NCBI GenBank assembly: GCA_020186115.1
Contig: WSYJ01000149.1
Location: forward strand, 1,364,001-1,428,000
Direction of reading: 5' to 3'
DNA: 64,000 nt
Source: Histomonas meleagridis
Lineage: Eukaryota; Parabasalia; Tritrichomonadida; Dientamoebidae
Position numbers and translations under genes: made by a program. The first letter of the stretch is position 1. The number at the start of each line of letters is the position of its first letter. This document shows positions 1 through 10,953 of the stretch, in pieces. The notes below the pieces were generated by a model. The model searched no databases, was not told the DNA's origin, and was given only the letters and a program-made list of their open reading frames with translations.

Positions 1-530
1 TTTATTGAATCATTACAATCTGATGTAACGTATATTCAAACATTAATTTTAATACAAACAGTTATTTCCAAAAATATTTTCACAAATACTTTTACTTTTT
101 GATGTTTAAACCATTTTATTCTGATGTAAACGAAATTTGTTTGGGCAAACATAACCAAACTGGGCAATCGTTTTTTGCTACAGACAAACCTTGTCAACCT
201 AAGCTATTCTAACAACCTTTCTTAGATAAAAAATAGATGGAGCAAAATGTCAGATTATGAAGAAAAAATTATGATATAAGAAGCTAACAAAATCATATAA
301 ATTATTGATTTTTGTAATTTCTTCACATTTTTTGAGTTTCAAATTCTGGTGAATGCAGTTAAGAAGAAAAAAATTGATAAATATCATATGCTGAAAAAGA
401 AAAAGAATCAAAGATTTATGAATAATAAATAAAACATTATAATTCACATATATGTTGAAAGGATAATAGCAAAATAAAATTGGATGGGAAAAAAGAATGT
501 ACATTATAGCATAAGGATATTTTTAATAAA
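1..530. other. AT-rich intergenic DNA, no gene recognised
   Basis: I see no ORF with convincing composition. A minus-strand open stretch at 250-504 is low-complexity Phe/Ile/Leu-rich and looks like chance in AT-rich DNA. Confidence 0.5.
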
Positions 531-582
531 TGGATGCAGATTTCCAACGATAGAATCAAATGAATGAAAAATCTTTATGATC
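531..582 (+). repeat. Relic of the same MITE family as the element at 48812-48916
   Basis: The stretch from GGATGCAGATTTCCAACG through GATAGAATCAAATGAATG and the AAAAATC that follows matches the left half of the intact 105-bp inverted-repeat element at 48.8 kb (GGTTGCAGAAAGGTTTCCCA, then a near-identical GATAGAATCGAATGAATG block). The right terminal repeat is not recognisable here, so this is a decayed or truncated copy. Confidence 0.6.
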
Positions 583-1207
583 CTATTTAATCAAAACATT
601 TTTATTTTTAGAGTTCATATATCATCCCACTTAAATCTATTTTAATCTCGCAAAATATAAAGCCATCAAAAAGCGGGAGTCTTGAAAAAGTTCGAATTAT
701 TGTTCACTTTTTGAATGGTTTACTTGGAAATTGAATGATTTTTGGTTTCGGTACACAACACTCAGATGAAAAACCACATGCCTAATGATGGGATTACCAT
801 AAGCACAGGAGATAAAAAGTTGGAAAATTTATCAACCGGCTTGAAATTCCTAATTAAAATTGAGAAAAATATATTCGGTTTAACCGAAGAAAACTTTCAG
901 CCGTCCATTAAAAAAATATTGGAATTATTCGATTCAAATTATCCCTTTACGTTTAATACCATTATAAGTAACATCGTTTATAATGCATTTTCATCAAAAA
1001 AGCAAGTATTTGATATTTACTTAAATTTTTTAAAGAAACTTCAAACTAAAGAAGAAGAAATTAATCAAAACACAGTTAAATTAATAGCAATTTTTATCAA
1101 ACGTATATCTGCAGCAAACACACAAGAATCATATTATTTAATAGAACAAATGATTGAACAAAATTTAATTGATAGAAATATAACTAAAAACATTAAATCA
1201 AAATATA

Positions 1208-2480
1208 GGGGGTGGAAAAAGTCCGTTCGTCAGCTTTTTTTTGATTTATATTAGATATTAATGAAATCAAATTATATAAATAAAATTTATAATAAATATA
1301 TTATCATTATTATTATAATACTTTTTTCCAAGTAAATATGATGCATGAAGTAAAACTACTTTTTTTCATGATACCTCTGAAAGAGGACGTTTAATCATTT
1401 TGATGTCAGTTCCAATTGAGGAATTACGTTCTGTTGTCCATTTCCTTTGGTTAGAATCAAATGAAAATCAAGACATATATAGGCGATTATGTGCTGTATA
1501 TGGTGATAATATTATTACACTTCGAACAGTTCAGAAATGGACAAAAAAGATGAATGAACATACCTTCTCAATTTTCGAACAGAAAAAAACAGGGAGACCA
1601 AGAAGATCGGATTTCGATCAAAGAATAACCAGTTTTATATTAAGTTATCCATATGCATCGACGAAGAAAATTGCGAAGAATGTAGGCGCAGATCCAAAAA
1701 CAGTGAAAAATATAATGATTAATATTTTAGGGATGAAAAAAGTTAACTTCAAATGGATTTCACATAAGTTGACTCCAGAAATTAAAGCCAAAAGAGCTGC
1801 CATTGCTTCTGAATTATTTGAATTCCTTTCTAGTTCAAATGACTACTAACTAAGACACATATTGACGCAAGATGAAACCTGGATTTATTTTGTTAACGGG
1901 AGAAACTCGATGTGGATTGAATCTGGAGTGCAAAAACCATACAAACCCAAACAAACTATTGCCTCCAAAAAAGTAATGATATCTGTTATATGGTCTATAA
2001 CTGGTATCAAATCAATAACAATGCTCCCGATAGGCCAAAAATTTAATCGAATTTTTTTTTCTGAAGTTGTACTTGAAGATTTGGCTAAAAGAATTTCAAC
2101 GAAGGGATATTTTTTGCATATGGATAACGCCCGGCCTCATTTGGTTCATGAAAAATTGAATTAATTGGGGATTAAAAGACTTCCGCAACCCCCGTTTTCG
2201 CCAGACCTCGCACCTTCTGACTTTTTTTCTGTTCGGATATCTAAAAAAAATGCTCGAAGGTGAGGAGTTTGAAAATGAAGATCAACTTTTTCAAAAGGTT
2301 GAAACATTACTGTATAATATTCCTAAAGACACCTTCAGAGCCGTATAGAATGAATGGATGAACAGACTTTTAATTACAATTGAAACTCAAGGTGAATACA
2401 TATCATAATAAATAAACAAAATTTCTTTTACTTTTTTATTCATTAAAAAAAAGGCTGACGAACGCACTTTTTCCACCCCC
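1208..2480 (+). mobile_element. Mariner-type DNA transposon with TA target-site duplication
   Basis: The ends are near-perfect inverted repeats: the left end begins GGGGGTGGAAAAAGTCCGTT, and the right end read on the minus strand is the same with one C-to-G change, extending into a T-rich run. TA dinucleotides flank both ends (1206-1207 and 2481-2482), the signature of Tc1/mariner insertion. The element carries a decayed transposase and sits inside the coding region of ankyrin gene A. T. vaginalis is known to carry mariner elements (Tvmar1); whether this is the same family cannot be settled by eye. Confidence 0.93.
1403..2408 (+). pseudogene. Mariner transposase, inactivated
   Basis: The first ORF (1403-1849) holds the N-terminal helix-turn-helix DNA-binding region with the GRPRR linker motif typical of mariner. 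A stop at 1847-1849 separates it from the catalytic part, which continues in another frame: TQDETWIYF (first Asp), HMDNARPH (second Asp) and PFSPDLAPSDFF (third Asp of the DDD triad). Further damage is visible: a stop at 2162-2164, a frameshift in the T-run after the third Asp, and an in-frame TAG near 2346. It ends at about 2408. With this many lesions it cannot make active transposase, though the inverted repeats could still be mobilised in trans. Confidence 0.9.
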
Positions 2481-3337
2481 TATATTTTGCTCATTATCAA
2501 CCAAAAGAAGAAAACCAAAACCATTTTTCATTTGGGTCTAATAGAAATGATCCAAAAGAAAAATACTTTTTGGAAAATTATGAAGAACTTTCAAAGAATG
2601 ATTGGGAGCTTCATAAGAAATATATTAAAGAAGGAGTTAATCCAAATGAAACTGCGAAAATCATTCGAAATGATGAAATAGAAAAACTTCAAGAAATATC
2701 ATCACAAATAAAATTTGATTTTAACCAAACAATCGAACCATCATTTTATGAAAGATGTTCATATATTAATGCAGAAAATGTATCTTTAATTGATTATGCA
2801 GCATTCTTTGGATCAATTAAATGTTTTAAATATTTACTTGTAAATAATGCAAATGTAGAAAACACAGGTAAATATGCAATTGCAGGTGGAAATGAAGAAA
2901 TCATTCATTTATGTGAACAAAATCATTCATCATTTGAAGGTGCATATAAAACAGCAATTGAATTTCATCAAAATGATATCTTTAAATATCTTTATGAAAA
3001 TAAATTAGAAAAAATACAACCAAAGTCAAAAATTTCTAAAGTCACACATTATTTGGTAGATTTTTGTATTCAAAAAGATAATTATGAAATTTTAGCATTT
3101 TTGGCAGAAAAAGGAATTAATATTAATGCTTGTAATATAAATGAATCAGCAAGAAATGGAAATTTATATCTCGTTAAAAATTTCCTTCAAAATAATCAAA
3201 TTCCAAAAATTATTTTGCCATTTGCTTCAGAATCAGAAAATGTTGAACTCGTGAATTATGTTTTAGAACAAAAAGGAATTGATATTAATGCAAAAAATAT
3301 TCATTTGAATAACTTGGAATATGTTTTAATTTTTTGA

Positions 3338-4335
3338 AATATGTTTTAATAATTTGCAACAGCACTTCATATAGCAGTTAGAAATAATAATATAGAAATA
3401 GTAAAATTACTTTTAGATAAAGAAGGAATTGATGTTAATGCAAAATATATTCATTTGAATAATTTGGAATATGTTTTAATAATTTTATATATGTTTTAAT
3501 AATTTAAAATCTGTATTAATAATTTGAAACAGCACTTCATATAGCAGTTAGAAATAATAATATAGAAATAGTAAAATTACTTTTAGATAAAGGAATTGAT
3601 GTTAATGCAAAATATATTCATTTGAATACCTTGGAATATGTTTTAATAATTTGGAATATGTTTTAATAATTTGGAATATGTTTTAATAACTTGGAATATG
3701 TTTTAATAATTTGGAATATGTTTTAATAATTTGAAACAGCACTTCATATAGCAGTTAGAAATAATAATATAGAAATAGTAAAATTACTTTTAGATAAAGG
3801 AATTGATGTTAATGAAAAAGATATTCATTTGAATAATTTAGAATATGTTTTAATAATTTTATATATGTTTTAATAATTTATAATATGTTTTAATAATTTG
3901 GAATATGTTTTAATAATTTGCAACAGCACTTCATATAGCAGTTAGAAATAATAATATAGAAATAGTAAAATTACTTTTAGATAAAGGAATTGATGTTAAT
4001 GCAAAATATATTCATTTGAATAATTTGGAATATGTTTTAATAATTTTATATATGTTTTAATAATTTAAAATCTGTATTAATAATTTGAAACAGCACTTCA
4101 TATAGCAGTTAGAAATAATAATATAGAAATAGTAAAATTACTTTTAGATAAAGGAATTGATGTTAATGCAAAATATATTCATTTGAATAACATGGAATAT
4201 GTTTTGATAATTTGATATATGTTTTAATGATTTGAAACAGTACTTCAAATTGCACAACAATTAGGTTACACAGAAATAGTAAATTTACTCCTTGAAAAAA
4301 GTACAAACGAAAATTCTAATTGTCTTTTTCAATAA
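3338..4335 (+). repeat. Spacer-interrupted ankyrin module array of gene A (6 modules)
   Basis: Modules begin at 3359, 3529, 3736, 3923, 4090 and 4237 with ACAGCACTT or a close variant. Each encodes 28-29 residues of an ankyrin repeat (TALHIAVRNNNIEIVKLLLD ... GIDVNAK) without stops. Spacers between modules are 83, 123, 103, 83 and 63 nt by coordinate subtraction, built from variants of TTGGAATATGTTTTAATAAT, and carry stops. The last module (TVLQIAQQLGYTEIVNLLLE) has a distinct tail and its own TAA at 4333-4335. This looks like the 3' part of the same gene, with spacers that must be removed or that have broken it. Confidence 0.8.
3625..3735 (+). repeat. 20-bp tandem repeat inside an ankyrin spacer
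   Basis: The longest spacer of array A contains five head-to-tail copies of a 20-bp unit (TTGGAATATGTTTTAATAAT with single-base variants). The other spacers of the array have fewer and more diverged copies, so spacer length changes by gain or loss of this unit. Confidence 0.8.
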
Positions 4336-4571
4336 ACATCAAATCTTCACTTTCAATAAGAAATGGAAATGAAGCATATATTGCTTAGTAAATTCTTTAC
4401 TAAAATAAAGATGAATTTTTTGATGATAATTTCAATGATTTTTTGATTTACAACTATCTCTGTAAGGTTATATTCCACAAGAGATATTGATAAACCACAG
4501 AAAAAATAAACCAAGATAAATAATTATAACTGCTATCATTTACTTTGAAATTCTAATCACCATAAGTAGCA

Positions 4572-5273
4572 TTCATTAATTCATTATTTTAATGTATCAA
4601 CACAAATTCCAATAAATTCCTTATTACATTTCCACTACTTTTAACAGATGGTATGCAGTTAATAGAGTCTGTAGTAGAAATATATTTATTTTCATTATTT
4701 TCATTATCTAATTCATAAGCATTAACTGCTATAAATACTGGTTTTCCTATAATAAAATTATCAATATTTTCATTATATTCAATAGGTGCGTTGGGTTTAA
4801 TTGTCTTATTCATTTGACCATCACCACTACTGCTTATAATTTCTTTTCTATACTGAGAATTTTAGTAATGCCAAAAACTAAGCTCATTTTGATAGGAAGC
4901 AATCCTCCAGGTATATGTTCCAGGAGCTTCAGTAGAATTATTATGATACAAAATCTAAAAATATGCCTGTTCCCAAAACAGAATTCTGATATAGCACAAT
5001 ATCATTTGGGACATTCGTATGAGTTGCTGGATTCAAAGTATTAGGTTTATCTGTAATATCCTTATAACTATGAATATGTCCATTTAATGAGAAAAAACTA
5101 ACATCAATATAATTAATAGAATTACAATTTATATTGCCATTGTTTACATTAAAACTGATATTATCATCGTTATTATTAAGTATACCAAAATATAATGTAT
5201 TACCAGAAGTTCTTATTCCAGCTATAATCACTATTATAATCATTACTATCATGAAAATCAACACAATCTCCAA
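4572..5273 (-). pseudogene. Decayed virus-like or Maverick-like ORFs with a tail-fibre-like motif
   Basis: Two minus-strand open stretches (4941-5273 and 4589-4813) with a frameshifted join between them appear to be one decayed gene. The upstream part contains GHIHSYKDITDKP, the HxHxxxDIxxKP pattern common in phage tail-fibre proteins. The downstream part has a compact beta-rich composition (IIGKPVFIAVNAYELD). Relics of large virus-like DNA transposons (Mavericks/Polintons) are known in trichomonads, but no Maverick hallmark gene (DNA polymerase B, integrase, ATPase) is visible here. The assignment rests on motif style only. Frameshifts and stops mark it as non-functional. Confidence 0.4.
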
Positions 5274-5476
5274 TCTCCATTACACCATCACTATTGATAG
5301 TAGCTATACGATTATATGTTCTACTAGTAATAAGTTTGATGAAACAGTTAATTCTTTTGGGGTGTTAATTAAGAAAAGTAAACTTATAGCAATATCTGAT
5401 AACGATTTATTAGATTTCATAAATAAATATATAAGAAGAGTATTGAAATATAATTCTATTATAAAATTTATCAATA

Positions 5477-7270
5477 ATGATTTTAAAGAAGTTAATGAGG
5501 AATCTTTTTGCTCAAAATAAAGAATATGATAAACATATTGAACAAGCAAAAAATGAATCTAAATTTGAAAAAGAAAATTATGAAAAAGAATTAAAGCATG
5601 GACAGGAATTAGAAAAACAAAACTATGAAAAAGAACAAGCTATTAAGAAAGCTAAGGAAGAAAAAGAAGAATCACGTAAAATAAATCAAACAATAGAGAC
5701 AAAAGACTTTAGAACTCAATGGTTTAAAAAATTAATATGTTTTAAATGAACTCAATAATCATCGAGATATTCTTTCGGCATGAATTAATGATATGGGAAT
5801 GAATATACAGAATATAACAAGCAGCTATTGAACAGAGTGATATAAAAAGACAGATTAATGAATTAGAATTTAAATATATTTAGAATTAGATAATAAAAAG
5901 AAAGAATTACAAGAATTAAATAATAGAAATGTCGATGAAACAGGATTATCTCAATCAGTTAAAGTTAGACATCAGAATTATTTACAAAGAATGGCAATAG
6001 ATAGAATGCAAAAAAGAAGTGAACTTTTAAAAGAAAATCATGAATTAAAATTAGAGTATCAACAGATGATATTAATAAAATTGATTAAGGAGAAGCAAAT
6101 AGATTACAAGGAATTATTTGAGATAATGAAATTAAAACAAGGAAATTAATTATCTTGATTCTGATTATGATGTTTATGCTGAAACAGAAAATATTAAATA
6201 TGATGAAAAATAAAAAAATTCTCATTCGAAAGCTAAGATTTTTGAATTAGAGAAAACACAAGAAGAATTGGGGTAATTACCCAATGATAAAGATATTAAT
6301 GAAAATTTGAAAAAAATGCTGTTGATGAACTTAGAATAAAACGAATTAATGAATTGAATGATAGTAAAGAAAAAGAATATCAATCAAAAGTTGAATTAGT
6401 GAAAAGGAAGGCTTCTAGTAATGCTTATCTAAACGAAGACTTTATCAAATTAGCTAAAGAAGTTGCTGAGAAAGAACAGCAAGCTATGAATAATATGTAA
6501 TAAAAAGAACAACGAGATATATTAGAAAAAGCTCGTCGTGAATCAATTATTTTACAATAGCAGTTAAATGCAGCAAGAACTACTAATAATTTAAATGATA
6601 TATCTGTTATGGCTCAAATTGGATATCATTTACAGAAATTAACAAAATTACCTAGGAAAAGGACTTGTAGAACAAATGATTGTTTTCAGACAAAATATTA
6701 TAATTAGATGTAATATGTTTGGTAAATCTGGTTGGGAGAGCTATATTATTATATATTCTCAATTGAGAATCATGATTTTAACATATTTTATATTGGATAT
6801 GATATAACTCATGAGTTTTTACAAGGTCCGAATTCAGCTTTGAAACGATTGATGAATAGTTAATTAATTTTTTATCTTATATAGATGTTTGCACCTCAAA
6901 ATCAACAACCTAATGTAATAGATGCATGAACGAACATTTAGAGGACTGGTATAATGCAGTTGATGAAGCACTAAAGTTATCAGAGATTATTCCTGAAAAA
7001 TCTGAATATTCTACAGCAACATTCTACGAAGATGTTGGAAAAATAAATAAGAGCGATATTACTTACGTCGATATAATCAGATCGTTTCCAAATGATTAGT
7101 TTAAATAATTCATATATCACTTTAGAACAAGAAATTATTATTAACGTTAGTTTATAGTTTATCTGACGAAGCTAAGGCTGGAAATGATTGTTTTGCTACA
7201 ATAGATAAAATAAGCAATCATGATCCTTTTGTACATGGTGTATATTGTGATTTTTCAGCAATAACTGCTA
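5477..7270 (+). pseudogene. Decayed coiled-coil-rich ORF(s), possibly part of the same relic
   Basis: Frame-broken coding sequence continues on the plus strand. A Lys/Glu-rich coiled-coil stretch (KENYEKELKHGQELEKQNYE) at 5477-5749 is followed by further coiled-coil fragments (for example KRKASSNAYLNEDFIKLAKE near 6400) interrupted by stops. Near 6880-7100 come a short ORF beginning MFAPQNQQP and a fragment with NEHLEDWYNAVDEALKLSE. Composition differs from neighbouring intergenic DNA, so this was protein-coding, but I do not recognise the family. It adjoins the tail-fibre-like relic head to head, so it may belong to the same inserted element. Confidence 0.4.
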
Positions 7271-8337
7271 GTTAAAATATTTATGTAAAAATTCCTTGTC
7301 GAATCTCATTATTTTATTTCTGATTATTATTTAATATAAGATATTTGAGCTATATATATAATTTGAGCGTAAGTGTTTCCCATTCGTTTTGAGATTTCTG
7401 ACTTGTTGTTGCTGCTTGCTTTTGGTTCATCTTGAACATATAAACTACTCATTAACTTAGTATTGGATTTTGTGAATATTCGCTTTTTCTAAATTTTACT
7501 TGATCGGTTTCAGTTAAAAACACTTTTTGAATACTTTCGATCGGTGAGTGAGCTTAAACAAACACGGATATCTTGGATATAAATTGGAGATCAGTAATAA
7601 AACATTGTTTTTTTCTTTAATGAGTATATGAATATTATATATAAAATTACAACAAATTTGAGGCGAAATTTATGATGATATAGGGGTTGCATCCAGGTAC
7701 GATCAAAATCAACTTTTTCAATACTTTCGAAAAAACATGTTTTTGTATCTCACATATTTCCATGTATATAATAAATTATAAAATTTATTGTTGATCCAGG
7801 AAATAATACTACATGGACTTCAAGTTTATTATGTTGTTTCCGTATAAGGTAAGCCTAAATAAATTTATCAATATAATATATAAATCAAATTATCGTAATT
7901 TTTTGATACAAACATTACATGGCATTATATTTTATAGTGCTAGAAATCAAATAAATTAAAACAAAATCAAGAAATCCACAAAACGAAATGAAAAAAATTA
8001 AGTAAGTCTGTTCAAAGACAAAAGATACAAATAATATTGAGTGATTTATAATATTATCAAAAGATTCTGACAAAATAAAGTTCTTATAATTTCATAATTT
8101 TTATCATTTGGTGTTATATGCAAATGTCTTAGATAATATTTTAAACATATCAAAAAAAAATTTTCCATACGTACATGAATTATGTGAATACAATTTTTCA
8201 ACATTGTTGTAACCCGAAATGTTTTCTGAAAATGAACGGTCTCCAAATTGAATACTTCACACTCGGGAAAAGTTGATTGGTGCATCAATTGTTGGCGACG
8301 GTTACAGATCGGCAATAAATTTTACGGTGTCAAATTG

Positions 8338-8399
8338 ACGATAGATATACGATAAAACGTTTTGAACATGTTCAAAACGTTTTATCGTATATCTATCGT
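8338..8399. repeat. 62-bp perfect palindrome without loop
   Basis: The left arm reads ACGATAGATATACGATAAAA then CGTTTTGAACA, and the right arm is its exact reverse complement; the centre is AACATGTT. All 31 base pairs match. On one strand it could extrude a long hairpin. Flanking pairs beyond it are mismatched, so it is a discrete palindrome and not part of longer inverted arms. Confidence 0.95.
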
Positions 8400-9132
8400 G
8401 AAAGTGACATTGGTGTGAAATATAATTGAATTGCTTACATTGGTATAAAGTATTGAAAAGGTTGAATGACATTTTGACGTGACGACTTTTTGAATAGATT
8501 TTAATCGTTGAATATTTTGTTAGTCGTGTGTAAACTATATAAAAAGTGAAGAAATATTGACCGTTTATACGGATAACATATCGGGTTATTACAAACATCT
8601 CTCAACATAACATATAATTATTTTGATATATTTGCCATACTTTTATAAGTTCAAATTATATATATATATCATAATAACAATAATTTAATCATATACTCGT
8701 TTTGTCTCATATGTAACATATGAGGTTGGACCAATTGAACCTTCGACTTTTTGTGCGGAAAAATACTTCCGTTACTATAAGACTATTAATATTGAATTAT
8801 AAAAGTATATTCTGATTATTAACGGTTTTGGGGCGGTCGACGAAAATCTTCCGTTCTCAACACTGTATTATTGATATTTTGTATTGATGTAGGCTTTTAA
8901 CCTCACGGATAACCTATTGAATCACTAATTATAAAAATCGATTTTTTCAAAGAATTTCATAGATTTCACTATATATTATTTATTTTGTTGCATCGTCTTA
9001 GTTCTTAGATAATATATTAGATTATTAAAAATCGTTTTGTATCAAATAAAATTAATAAATAAATAATATCCTCTGTTGTATTTATGAGGTTCAGCATGCA
9101 AAATTTGAGAAAAATCTGCATTTGCTGCTTCA

Positions 9133-9173
9133 TATCGGCAACGATAGACTTCGGTCTATAACGGTCGCCGATA
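9133..9173. other. GC-rich two-stem hairpin with a C(TTCG)G tetraloop
   Basis: An inner stem ATAGAC/GTCTAT (9144-9149 and 9154-9159) closes a TTCG loop on a C-G pair, the very stable cUUCGg tetraloop form in RNA. An outer 7-bp stem TATCGGC/GCCGATA (9133-9139 and 9167-9173) encloses it. It stands out in AT-rich surroundings about 110 bp upstream of the ankyrin gene at 9287. It may be an RNA structure or a mobile-element end. Confidence 0.55.
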
Positions 9174-9286
9174 CGATAGAGTGAAAATCTTGAATTTAAT
9201 AGTTCACTCATAATTAAATAGTTTACTTAATTGAGCGATTTCTTAGAATTTCCATACGCAACAGTTACTTAGATATTCTTCCTAAA

Positions 9287-10347
9287 ATGAACCAAAATCA
9301 AACAGCAACAACAAATCAGAAATTTCAAAACGAATGGGAAACACTTACAGCGCTCAAAAAAATAATCTTTGGTTTGAATATAGATAATTTTTCTCAATCA
9401 TCAAATTTTATTATCAGCAAGTTTTGTAAAGAATATCCAATATCTTATGATATCATTATATTCCGAATGATATATATATATATCTTCTGATTGATAGTAA
9501 TAATTTTGATATATATTTGAAATTATTGCAAGAAATTGAAAAATATGAAGAAAATAATAAAATCAACACAAAAATAATAAATTTATTTTCTCAATTTCTA
9601 CTTAAAGAAAACACACAAGAATCATTTTATTTACTTAATTACATGATTAAGTATAATTTACTTGAATCAAAATTCATCAAAAATACATTTAATCCATTTT
9701 TTGTTCATATTAATCAAGATAAATCAAATGAATATAAATATTTATTTGATCAAGAAAATATTGCTTATGAAGAACTTTCACAAAATGACTTTGCACTTCA
9801 TAAGCAATTAATTGAAGAAGGAGTTAATCCAAGAGAAATTGCGAAAATAATTCGAAATGATGAAATAGAAAAACTTCAAGATATATCATCACAAACAAAT
9901 TTTGATTTTAATCAAACGATTAAACCATCACTTTATGAAAGATGTTCATTTATTAATGAAGATAATGTTACATTAATTGATTATGCAGCATTTTTTTCTG
10001 CAATTAAATGCTTTAAATATTTACTTATGAATGGTGCAAGTGTAGAAAATACAGGTAAATATGCAATTGCAGGTGGAAATGAAGAAATTATTCATTTATG
10101 TGAACAAAATCATTCATCATTTGAAGGTGCATATAAAACAGCAATTAAGTTTCATCTAAATAAAATTTTTAAATATCTTTATGAAAATAAAATTGAAGAT
10201 ATTAATAATTTGATATTTCAAAATAATATTTGGAAATTATTTAAATTATTTTATACAGCACTTATTTTAGCATCTTATAAAGGTCATACAGAAATAGTTA
10301 AATTACTTCTTGAACAAAAAGGAATTGATATTAATGCTAAAGAATAA
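9287..10347 (+). pseudogene. DUF3447/ankyrin gene with a dinucleotide frameshift
   Basis: The gene starts at ATG 9287 (MNQNQTATTN) and runs open to a (AT)n tract at about 9465-9482, where the frame is lost; the continuation is open from about 9490 to 10347. Compared with the copy at 29.4 kb, this tract has one extra AT unit, which accounts for the frameshift. The second part carries the N-terminal helical region, the DUF3447-like block (ERCSFIN, LIDYAAFF, KYAIAGGNEEIIHLC) and one ankyrin module (TALILASYKGHTEIVKLLLE ... GIDINAKE). That module is joined to the DUF3447 block through part of a spacer (NLIFQNNIWKLFKLFY) that is now in frame, evidence of an internal deletion. Without the extra AT it would encode about 353 residues. 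It could be pseudogenised or length-variable. Confidence 0.75.
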
Positions 10348-10409
10348 TTAGCTTAAGCTAATAAAATTTTGGATATCTTTATCAAGAATAAAAACCTTTG
10401 CATAAATAT

Positions 10410-10438
10410 AACAACAACAACAACAACAACAACAACAA
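10410..10438 (+). repeat. (ACA)n microsatellite
   Basis: About nine ACA units in a row, followed by an A-run, just downstream of the ankyrin gene. Confidence 0.9.
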
Positions 10439-10485
10439 AAAAAAAGCTTTTTAACAAAAAGAAAAAATATTTAAATATCAAATTT

Positions 10486-10953
10486 TTAATGATTTACAAC
10501 TTTTTGTTTCTTTTTGTCCTTATGGTTATGGGCCCATCTCACAACGAGTAATTTCCCTTCGACAAATTTGCCATTAAGCTCATTCATTGCAGCGACTGCG
10601 CTTTTGTGGTCCGCCATCATGCACAACGCAGTTCCCTCCTCCATAAGAAATGGAGACTTGACAGTGCCAAATTGCGAGAACATGTCGGCAAGATCGTCGT
10701 TTGTCTTGATGTTGACGGAAGATTTTCAATATACAAATTGTTTCTATAAAAATGTTTAAATTTTTGCTGATTTTGTTTTGATCTTGGTTTTTTGAAATTA
10801 TTATGAACACTATTCATTGCATTAGGTTGTGGATTTTGCTGGCGTTTTGCTTGATGGTTGAGTGGTCCATTTGTTGGAATCCTTGTTGCTGATTTGAATA
10901 AACCATTTGTTGACTTGGAATTGATATTGCTGGGATCCTATTTGTGGATCCAT
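10486..10953 (-). pseudogene. RRM RNA-binding protein, frameshifted
   Basis: Reading the minus strand, an ATG at 10953 opens a Gln/Asn-rich leader, followed in a shifted frame by NNLYIENLPS (RNP2-like strand) and, after another shift, by MFSQFGTVKSPF ... AVAAMNELNGKFVEGKLLVV, the second half of an RRM fold. The Lys-rich end (HKDKKKQK) and stop follow. The RNP1 position reads GTALCMM, lacking the usual aromatic pair, so RNA-binding residues are also degraded. At least two frameshifts separate the parts, so this is a pseudogene of a single-RRM protein. It lies tail to tail with the ankyrin gene ending at 10347. Confidence 0.7.

Larger units (their letters stand above)
766..3337 (+). pseudogene. 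DUF3447/ankyrin-repeat gene A, split by a mariner insertion
   Basis: This is a trichomonad-type ankyrin protein gene in two parts, 766-1207 and 2483-3337, separated by a 1273-bp mariner. The first part encodes the helical N-terminal region shared with the paralogues at 9.3, 17.4 and 36.8 kb. The second encodes the linker with NDWELHKKYI, the DUF3447-like block (ERCSYIN, LIDYAAFFGSIKCFKYLL, KYAIAGGNEEIIHLC) and the first ankyrin unit ending GIDINAK. The ATG at 766 is preceded by ACACTCAG, like other starts in this window; the apparent earlier start is a TTG. Excising the transposon with one TA leaves the halves one base out of frame, so a further indel exists. Downstream come six more ankyrin modules in a spacer-interrupted array ending in a stop at 4335. 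Target unknown; ankyrin repeats bind proteins. Confidence 0.8.
7271..9286. other. Gene-poor AT-rich region with two inverted-repeat structures
   Basis: No gene with convincing composition is seen. Open stretches at 8046-8315 and 8302-8598 on the minus strand cross a perfect palindrome and look accidental. The two structures are listed separately. Confidence 0.5.

Noticed and set aside
3338-4335. Canonical trichomonad introns (GTATGT donor, ACTAACACACAG acceptor) as the spacers
   Set aside because: Neither motif was seen in the ankyrin spacers, and the only AG, in ACAG, cannot pair with the available GT without losing frame.
8046-8598. Two minus-strand open frames around the palindrome
   Set aside because: Composition is that of random AT-rich DNA, and one frame runs through the palindrome.
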